Assembly (NCBI GenBank): GCA_963922205.1
Contig: CAWUHX010000004.1
Span: 1,054,001-1,118,000, forward strand
DNA: 64,000 nucleotides
Direction of reading: 5' to 3'
DNA from: Romanomermis culicivorax
Taxonomy: Eukaryota > Nematoda > Enoplea > Mermithida > Mermithidae
Shown: positions 56,989-64,000 of the stretch, piece by piece
Layout of the letters: every line of letters starts with the position of its first letter
Position numbering within the stretch: position 1 is the first letter of the stretch
The notes under the pieces: model-generated
Told to the model about the DNA's origin: nothing
Seen by the model: the letters and a program-made list of their open reading frames with translations, nothing else
Databases searched by the model: none
Translations under genes and position numbers: made by a program

Positions 56989-58011
56989 CACCGTTTATTT
57001 CCTCAAAGATTTTTTTCTGCATGAGAACCGGACCCAAAATGTTTTTCCTCATTTTCCAAAAGTTTTCCATATTTTTAAAAACGCTTATAATGTGGCTATG
57101 GATACTTTTTTATGCATTTTAGGAGCATACTCAAGCATTTTGTTGTATTTGTAGTCAGAAACCTGCAAAAATGAGGGAAAAAATGAGAAAATTCTGGTTA
57201 TGTTAGTCAAAATGAGCTCATGAAGAATATATTGGTGTTCTATAGGAGCGGATAAAGCAAGTTGACGATAGAGTTCTCATGAATTTATCTGCTATCAACA
57301 TTTCTGTGATTCCGATTAGAATCATCTGATCTTATTTAATTCTTGGTCCGGCGCGGAGCGCCGGAAAAATTTTTTGATTCTCACTTTCTAAAACGCTGGA
57401 AAATGAACCTTGATAGCGTTGGGAAATAAATTAAAATCAGACTGATGAAGTGTAATTTGCTTCCCATTCCCGCGTGAAGCGCCGGAAAAATTTTCGGGTT
57501 TTTGTATTCTAAAATGCTGAAAAATAAATCTCTCCAACAGATAATTCGTGAACAAATGTTTTAAAATCGCGTTCTAGAGTAATGTCTTCAATTTTCACCT
57601 TCAATAAACGTAAAAGTTCAGATTGCAAACGTTAAAAAAATTCCAAACATCGAAAGAAAAAATTGAGAGACTTGATGAAAAATCTCTATTTTCGGCGACA
57701 TAATTGATTGTAAACGATTAGAAAATGAAACGAGCTAACTTGATTGATAGAAACTGTTGAGCATTAATAAGTAAGTCGAAGTAGATATGCTAATGGCCGC
57801 GCCTGATAGAAAATAGTTGAGATTATACCCATGACCGGCGCCAAGCGCTGGAAAATTTTGAGATTTTGACCTTTTAAAGTCCACTAAAACGCATCTTTTC
57901 GGTTTAGAGTTCTCCAAAATTTTTTCCACAACGAGAACCATACCCAAAATTTTTTTCCTCATTTCGAAATTTTTTTCTCCAAAAGACCCCAATTGAGGAA
58001 AAAAAACGGTG
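56989..58011. mobile_element. hAT-like element, word CCTCA
   Basis: Flanks ACTATGAT (56,981-56,988) and ACTATAAT (58,012-58,019) agree at seven of eight positions. The termini are CACCGTTTATTTCCTCA and the complement of CACCG-T8-CCTCA. The word CCTCA/TGAGG recurs in the subterminal regions. Several GC hairpins lie inside (57,349, 57,471 and 57,836). It is inserted in an older member of the same family whose body resembles 4,590-4,870. Confidence 0.8.
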
Positions 58012-58019
58012 ACTATAAT

Positions 58020-58484
58020 GTGGAAGTAAATCGGAAATTTTGTGGTCTTTCAAGTATTTTCAGCTCTTTCGAGTATTCTGATATTTTTAGAGTCATTATT
58101 TATTTAAAATTTAATGAAAAGTTGTAATTTTCTGTGGAACAAGCAGGTTTCCTGAAATGTATCCAACAGCTAATAGACTTCTGCAAAAACAATTTTCCGA
58201 AGGTTTATTGCGAAAATTAGATTTGAAATTTCTGTTCAAAAATCGAGATTTCTAAAAATTTATCATTCGAAAAACTTCAAAACCAGTAATTTATTCGCAA
58301 ACTTTTATTTACTTGGCCAAAAAGCTTTGAGTAGGAAGAGTAGAAATTTGCCGAAAATGCTTCCATGAAGCTTTCAAATTCAGTTTACGTTGAGAAAAGA
58401 ACAATCACTTCAAAAAATCTCAGAAAATTTACGTGTTGATCTTTTTTGAAAAATGTGGATGTTAAGTGATTACCGATTAACACA
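58020..58484 (+). mobile_element. Older hAT-like body fragment
   Basis: Resembles 4,640-5,200 of the complete element: AAACCAGTAATTTATT, GAGTAGGAAGAGTAGAAATTT, TTCCATGAAGCTTT and ATGTGGATGTTAAGTGATTA-like phrases occur in the same order. It forms the spacer between two inverted copies and is cut at 58,484 by the next element start. Confidence 0.6.
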
Positions 58485-58963
58485 CGAGGTAAGACCACCG
58501 TTTTTTTCCTCAAATGGGGTCTTTTGACGAAAAAATTTCGAAATGAGGAAAAAAATTTTGGGGAATTCCAAACCGAAAAGATGCGTTTTGGTGGACTTAA
58601 AAGGGTCAAAATCTCAAAACTTTTCGGTGCTACGCGCCGGTCATGGGTATAATCTTGATTATTTTCTATCCGTTAGCATTTACTAATTAATGCTTCACAG
58701 TTTAATTTACTAATTAATGCTTCACAGTTTCGATCAATCAAGTTAGATCGTTTCATTTTCTAATCGTTAGTAGTCAATTATGTCGCCCAAAATTGAGATT
58801 TCTCATCAATTCTCTCAATTTTTTCTCTCGATGCTTGGGATTTTTTCTACGTTTTCAACCTGAACTTATGGGTTTATTGAAGATGGAAATTGAACACATC
58901 ATTCTAGACTGCGATTTTAGAATTTCTGCTCATGAATATCTGTTGGAGAGATTTATTTTCCGC
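58485..58963 (+). mobile_element. hAT-like element, word CCTCA, truncated inverted copy
   Basis: Starts CACCGTTTTTTTCCTCA and is an inverted repeat of about 57,530-58,011 over nearly 480 bp (shared CAATTATGTCGCC, TCTCAATTTTTTCT, TCTGTTGGAGAGATTTATTTT). A short duplication TTTACTAATTAATGCTTCACAG occurs near 58,680-58,730. It is cut off at 58,963 by an ATACCTGT element; no right end is seen. Confidence 0.75.
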
Positions 58964-59019
58964 ATACCTGTACTTGGTTGAGGGAGGGTTGGGGAGGGAG
59001 GATCTCAGGTATCAGGTAT
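58964..59019. mobile_element. Short ATACCTGT element
   Basis: Ends ATACCTGTACTTGG and CAGGTAT with a purine-rich GGGAGGGTTGGGG interior. It is followed by GGGGGTTTACCCCCCTATGTG, the tail also found in the 41.65-kb repeat. It is very reduced relative to other copies, and the target duplication is unclear. Confidence 0.5.
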
Positions 59020-59039
59020 GGGGGTTTACCCCCCTATGT

Positions 59040-59920
59040 GTAACCCAAATTTTTATTCGATTAGCTGATTGAGAACATCCGCATTTTGTTAAAGCCTGAA
59101 CATCATTAGACTGGAAAAGTCAAATTTTAAATCGTGAATTCAGTGTTAAAAAATTCATCTTCCAATGTTCTGGAGTATTGGAATCCGAAAATTAAAGAAA
59201 AGAAAATCCGAAGCAACAATGATGCAGTTTATGATTCTTCATTTTTGCTAAGCACAGATATGTCAGCTGTCGAATTTGTATTAAATTTTAGGTTTTTCGC
59301 GCCTTGGTTTTTTGTTTCTAAAGCTATGAATTTTGATAAATTCTTATCATATTTTGAGTCGAAAATGAAAATTTTTGTTTTTTATCGATTTTCGATAAAT
59401 TACTGACTGTGCAAAAAAACAATATTTTTTGTATTGTGATAACTATGGCTGATTTGTCAATTTTTCTTTCTTTTTTTTGTTTGTTTTTGAAGCAGTTTTA
59501 CGCAGAACTTATTCTTTCGAAAAGTAATATTTTTAAAAAAATTTCATTTGCTGGTTTTGGCCGGTTTTTAAGGCATCTTTGGCCGGTTTTCGTTTGCCAA
59601 TCTGGCAACACTGGTCAAGATTTTGGTCATTATTGTCATTACTGTTTTTGCTCTGTCAGCATTGCTTTCCAGAGCTCCCTCATTTTGAGCCGTCATCTTG
59701 AGTGTGGCCTACATCATACATCTTTGTGGTTGTTTTGCACCATTTGCACCCTGAATCATAGGTCTGAGGACCCTGCCTCCTAGAAAATTCTTGCCGTGCA
59801 TTTCTGGCGTCGATCATAATAAGATTTACATGATTGTACTAGTTTTCTAAGTTGGGACAGAACGAAAGTTTGCATTTAGCACAGTCCAGATCCGGTCGTC
59901 TCACATTACCAACTCACAAA
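59040..59920. other. No gene seen
   Basis: AT-rich spacer. Two open frames (59,134-59,406 and 59,409-59,783) have no motif or splice context and no homologue in the window. Confidence 0.45.
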
Positions 59921-59929
59921 CCAAAACGG

Positions 59930-60335
59930 CAAAGGTTGCAGGAGCAAATATAACCAAATTTCAAAAGTTGAATTGAATCAGAGTTGCATCGATTTTGATC
60001 GAATCTTCGCTGATTCTTGGATGAAAATAATCAAAAAATATTGTATCGGTCTGCATGAGTTAACATCTTTCATTCGGAAAAACAGGTGTTTGGTTCCGAC
60101 TCATTAATTTGTACTTGGGGATTTCAGGGATAATTTCATCATCCTTCTTCCTAGCCTCCAAAAACTGAAAAGTTTTGAAATTGACCCAGATTTTCTTCAA
60201 ATGTTCAAGTGGGAAAATTTACTGTTCTGTGCAAATTCTCTTAATTCTCCACAACTTAGTGTGTATATAAACAGGGATAAATTATATTCCAATGAATTAC
60301 GACAGAGGATAAAAAAATTTAATTCATTATTTTTG
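59930..60335 (+). pseudogene. F-box/LRR-like gene copy C, decayed fragment
   Basis: Despite frame breaks, the translated order follows copies A and B: a stretch corresponding to the residues after the F-box (SCIDFDRIFADSWMKIIKK in the local frame), then IILLPSLQKLKSFEID, FKWENLLF, and LYSNELRQRIKKFN. The sequence then enters the T-rich tract that precedes copy B. It lacks a start and a C-terminal half. It lies in the same orientation as copy B and is presumably an older tandem duplicate. Confidence 0.65.
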
Positions 60336-60339
60336 TCTC

Positions 60340-61150
60340 TTTTTCTAATTTTCACATTTTTTTGTTTTCATTGATTTTTTCTTTTTTATTGGTATTCATT
60401 TTTAGTCGTACTTCTATTTTTTAACAATTTCATTCACTTTTTCTTTTTCATTTCCTAATTATTTTTATTCATTTTTTATATTCCATGCTTTGTTTTTATG
60501 TTTCATTACTCTTAATCATTTTTCTTCTTTTCTTTCAATTTAAATTAACTTCTTTGTACGCATTTTTTACCTCGATAGTTTCTTATTTTTTTTCTCTTTT
60601 TTAGTCAATTTTTATTATTTTCATTTATATTTCAATTTTTTGTTTTAATATTTTTTCTGAATGCTCAATAACTTTTCATACGTATGAGGCCTATATACGT
60701 TTTCTAGGCCTATCAAAATTTACACTATTTTCTTTTATACTTTGTGCATATAACATGTCAAAAATGGTCCATTTTTGGTCGTTTTCTCCAGAAATTTTTT
60801 TCCTTCCATTTTCTCAAATTTTTTCTTTTCATTTCTTAATTATTTTTATTCATTTTTTAGTTTTTTGTTTTTTTATTTTCTATCGGTTTTATTCATTTTT
60901 CATTCTTATCTATTTTTTCCTTCTCATTTCTTATTTATTTTCATAGGTTCATTTTTTCTTTTCGTTTCCAGCCAATTTTTTCTTCTCATTTCCTATGTAT
61001 TTATATTCGTTTTTATTTTCTATTTTTTGTTTTTTGCTCCATTACCTTTATTGATTTTACATTTTTTTCTCTTTCAATTTGAATTAATTTTTTTGTACTT
61101 ATTTTTTAACCCAATTGTTTCTTATTATTTTCATGAAATTTAGTTTTTTG
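60340..61150 (+). repeat. T-rich tract upstream of copy B
   Basis: Two consecutive T-rich stretches with TTTTCATTGATTTTT-type phrases, the second ending about 90 bp before copy B. Low-complexity open frames across it encode Phe/Leu/Ser-rich peptides that I do not regard as genes. A TATAACATGTC sequence lies near 60,748. Confidence 0.5.
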
Positions 61151-61242
61151 ATTTTTATTTGGTGTTTGCATCATGGTCATCTGGAGAAAAAGTTGTTTCT
61201 TTTGTTCAGATATTTAGAATCTGCATCGATCACGTTATTCAT

Positions 61243-62765
61243 ATGGACGACGTCGTCGTTATTATGGAAATCTTAAAATATTTCAACTTCCAAGAATTAT
61301 GCATAGCGGAGCGAATAAATCCAAATTTCAAAAGTTGTGTCGAATGGGAATTGCATCGGTTAAAATATGTCGATTTTGATCGAATATTTACTGGTTCCTG
61401 GATAAAAGTTATAAACAAAATTGAAGCGTGTTGCTTGGGCCTGCGTCATTTAAAAAATTTCAGCGGGGGTGACGTCTTTCGTGGTTAAGAAAAGGTGCTT
61501 GGATTCGCCTGATCCACTTATAGAAGAGGATTTTAAGAAAAATTTCTTTATCCTTCTTCGTAGTTTAGGAAAACTGACATGTTTGGAAATTGATTCAAGT
61601 TTTATTAAAATATTCGGCTGGAAAAGTGCATTGACTTTCGTGGAAAATTCTCACAATTTGAAGCAACTTGGTGTTGCTATGGACGCAGATGAAATATCCA
61701 ACAATGAACTACGAGAGAAAATAAATAAAGTTGTTATTGGCCATTCCGCCTTGACGAAATTAATAGTTGCTCAACGTTACGATTTATGGGTTGATTCATC
61801 ATCGTGTCGAAATTTGACTGATTTCACACTGACATTATATGGAACAATGAACTTTCCTAAATATGAACAATTGTATGCATTGCTGGATGTCAATCTGAAC
61901 TTAGAAAGTATGGATATTTTTATAGCATCACACAAAAATGTTCAGCTGATCGAAAAGTTGATGAGGTTGCCAAAATTGAAAAGTTTGTCTTTACATATTT
62001 CCACTGGCGATTCGNNNNNNNNNNNNNNNNNNNNNNNNNNNNNNNNNNNNNNNNNNNNNNNNNNNNNNNNNNNNNNNNNNNNNNNNNNNNNNNNNNNNNN
62101 NNNNNNNNNNNNNNAACTGCCCAGAAGTAACATGAACTACGATGTATTGCCTGTCATTCACCTGTCATGTGCATCATTACTACAATTTGCATATTTTTAA
62201 CTGCTAAAAAACCTGGATCCTGTTTTTTTAATCTGAGTCGATCGTTGAAGGTGGTAAACTTGAACTGTTTTTTAATTCTTAAATTTTTTTCAGTCTGTCT
62301 TGGTCAGCAAAGGCTACTGCAGCTTTGAAAATGATGCGGTCCATCTCTTCAGTGGAAGGTATAGATTTATACGCTATTAATTCTGCTTCCCCAGGATCGT
62401 TCGACCTCATTTTGGATCAATGTCCAAATTTACGTTATTTTTCCGTCGACATCCTGAATGCCGAACAAATCCGGAAATTGCCCCTTAAAGCGCCCAACTT
62501 GCAATATTTCCTAATAGACGACTGTTCAAGGAGGGACTTATCCCTAATCAAAGACGCATTAACATACACAGTTCAAAATTTGCCAAATTTACATCAATTA
62601 TTCATTCCTGAGGTGCTGTATGATTTATTGGTAAGACTCGAGACGATCAAACGTTTGTCTAGGCAAAAAAGATTATCGATCATTACCGGCTGGCATTACC
62701 GTTTTCCAGACGACTTGATCAATGAATGGATTCATCTTTGCTGCCAAGGAAACCCGTCCACCTAA
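61243..62765 (+). CDS. F-box/LRR-like gene copy B (best preserved, with gap)
   Basis: Exon 1 starts MDDVVVIMEILKYFNF at 61,243, an F-box-like N-terminus, then leucine-rich stretches (LTCLEIDSSF, NLTDFTLTLY, LPKLKSLSLHI). A single extra base in a GGGGG run near 61,464 shifts the frame relative to copy A; this may be a sequencing error or a real lesion. The 100-N gap (62,015-62,114) removes the end of exon 1. Exon 2 runs from an acceptor AAATTTTTTTCAG (ending 62,293) to TAA at 62,763-62,765: GIDLYAINSAS, CPNLRYFSVDIL, APNLQYFLI, NLPNLHQLFIP, FPDDLINEWIHLCCQ. Family role would be an SCF ubiquitin-ligase substrate adaptor, inferred from layout only. Confidence 0.7.
62015..62114. other. Assembly gap (100 N)
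   Basis: Exactly 100 unknown bases, the conventional size for a gap of unestimated length. It falls in exon 1 or intron 1 of copy B. Confidence 0.98.
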
Positions 62766-62919
62766 AATATTGGAACATGGAGAAACTTTGGGCATCTTTT
62801 TGCTTTAAATCAGAATTTTTTCCCTTAGTTAGTTGTTGTTCCGATTGGCATATGTCCCATTATTTTGTTTGCAATTGCATCAATGTACTGCGAATTTTCC
62901 ACCGAACTTTTCTATTTTT

Positions 62920-63690
62920 TAATCATTTTCACAAAAAAACTTTCTTAAAATGCAAAAATGTTCTCAAAAAATTGTAGTTAAACCTGGAAAAGTAGAGGTT
63001 TCCTGCTATGATTTCCTGTCTTTTCTTCATCTTCACAAAAACAAGATTACATTTTTGAAAAGTAAAAATTTTATTATTATTTGTATGTCAAATTGAGAGA
63101 AATAGGAATTTCTTGCCAAAAATTTCAATCGTTTCTATAAAGGAAGCCGAAAGATTTTTTCAGAATGCGAAAAATTTTCCATAATTTTTTACTAAAATTC
63201 GGAAAAATCGTAATTTATTTGTGTATACTTCCAGTATTTTGATGTTTTTATGCAGAAAAACCAGGAAAATTTTATCGAGATGCGAAAATTTTTTCCTGAT
63301 TTTGGCGTAAATTGACAGAAATCGCAATTTTTTTGCAAAATTTCCATCATTTCTGTTGAAAAAACTTGGAAAACTTCGTCAAAATACAATAAATTTCTCA
63401 TAAATTTGAAAATAAATTTGGAAAAAATGCGCAAACTATTGCTATATTTTCCATTAGGCTGGAAAAGTTCTCTAAAATGCTAAAAAAATTCTATCAGTTT
63501 TGAAGTAAAATTGGAAAAAGGTAGCCAGTTGCTGCTTTAATTTTCTGTTTTTCAATAATTTTTACAACAAAAACCGGAAAACATTTTTAAAATGCAGAAT
63601 TATTTGATAATTTCCATCTAAAATTGAGAGAAATAGCAATATTGTTATAATTTTCAATAATCGTTTCTATCAAGTAGAATTGAGCATTTT
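62920..63690 (+). repeat. AT-rich degenerate tandem array 3' of copy B
   Basis: Paralogue of 52,079-53,100, with AAAACTTTCTTAAAATGC, TTTTTTCAGAATGCGAAAAATTTT and AATCGCAATTTTTTTGC in matching order. Its start, AATCATTTTCACAAAAAAAC, is the uninterrupted version of the site into which element 3 inserted beside copy A. Confidence 0.75.
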
Positions 63691-64000
63691 CCAGAGGGAA
63701 AATTCTACAGTATTGATCTGTGTAAAAAAATAATGATGACGACAGGTACCAATCTTGTCGCCTTCAAAAAATCATTGTATGAGAATATAGAATCCTCTAG
63801 TAGAATTTTTTGTCAGGTTGATTTTTTCTTGTCGGAAATCTGTTCTAGTTGCCATGGTTACCCTTGCGAACAAATTGTGACATTTTCTTGAAAATTACTG
63901 TGAAATTATGAAATCACGGGTAGGACACAGGGTTTCTTTTTTGCACACAGCAACCAAATTTTTTCTGCCAAGTTGCACAGTGCAACTTGAAGCCTGACTG
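63691..64000. other. End of the duplicated block, no gene
   Basis: Homology with 53,380-53,600 continues to about 63,920 and then ends. The last 80 bp include TTGCACACAGCAACC and AAGTTGCACAGTGCAACTTG, a palindrome at 63,971-63,990. No coding sequence is seen. Confidence 0.5.

Noticed and set aside
53633..58963. The inverted arms at 57.5-58.0 and 58.5-58.96 kb as one large foldback element
   Set aside because: Target duplications show that the left arm is the end of a separate element (56,989-58,011); the pair is two inversely oriented copies, not one foldback unit.

Overview
The window looks like intergenic, repeat-dominated DNA from an invertebrate animal genome. Support for this: AT-rich spacers, short introns ending in TTTCAG-type acceptors, an expanding F-box/LRR-like gene family, and Ty3/gypsy, MULE, Tc1 and hAT-type transposons. 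The short TTTCAG acceptors would fit a nematode, but I cannot name the species. There is no prokaryotic gene organisation. One 100-N assembly gap lies at 62,015-62,114.

Layout. 0-8 kb: noncoding DNA with an inverted-repeat element (1,461-2,669), a possible transposase-type exon (2,849-3,137), a complete non-autonomous hAT-like element with perfect 8-bp target duplications (4,507-5,483), a T-rich tract and a small G/C-rich element with ATACCTGT ends. 8.3-10.6 kb: a decayed MULE transposase with introns. 10.7-15.5 kb: a truncated gypsy-type LTR element (element 1). 15.5-19.6 kb: an inverted, leader-only copy of a second LTR element (element 2). 20-28.8 kb: mostly noncoding, with a Tc1/mariner pseudogene, a long hairpin and a tandem duplication. 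29.2-42.6 kb: an F-box/LRR-like pseudogene (copy A) split in two by full element 2 (30.13-41.1 kb). 42.8-52.07 kb: a young, nearly intact LTR retroelement (element 3) inserted just downstream of copy A. 53.6-59 kb: a nest of hAT-like elements inserted into one another. 59.9-64 kb: a decayed F-box/LRR copy C, then copy B, the best preserved.

Main biological points. (1) Element 3 has one very long reading frame with the order gag - envelope-like glycoprotein - protease - RT - RNase H - integrase. The envelope-like part has a hydrophobic start segment, several glycosylation sequons, many cysteines and a C-terminal membrane segment, and it lies between the Gag zinc knuckles and the protease instead of after pol. 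Element 2, a separate lineage, keeps the C-terminal end of the same glycoprotein upstream of its protease, so the order is not an accident of one copy. (2) The hAT-like elements share a fixed subterminal skeleton in which one short word (CCACA, CCCCA, CCTCA or GTGCC) is repeated several times. Each subfamily uses its own word at all positions, as if transposase-binding sites were switched in concert. (3) Copy A, the two nested retroelements and the paralogous copy B, which retains the empty target site, give a readable insertion history.
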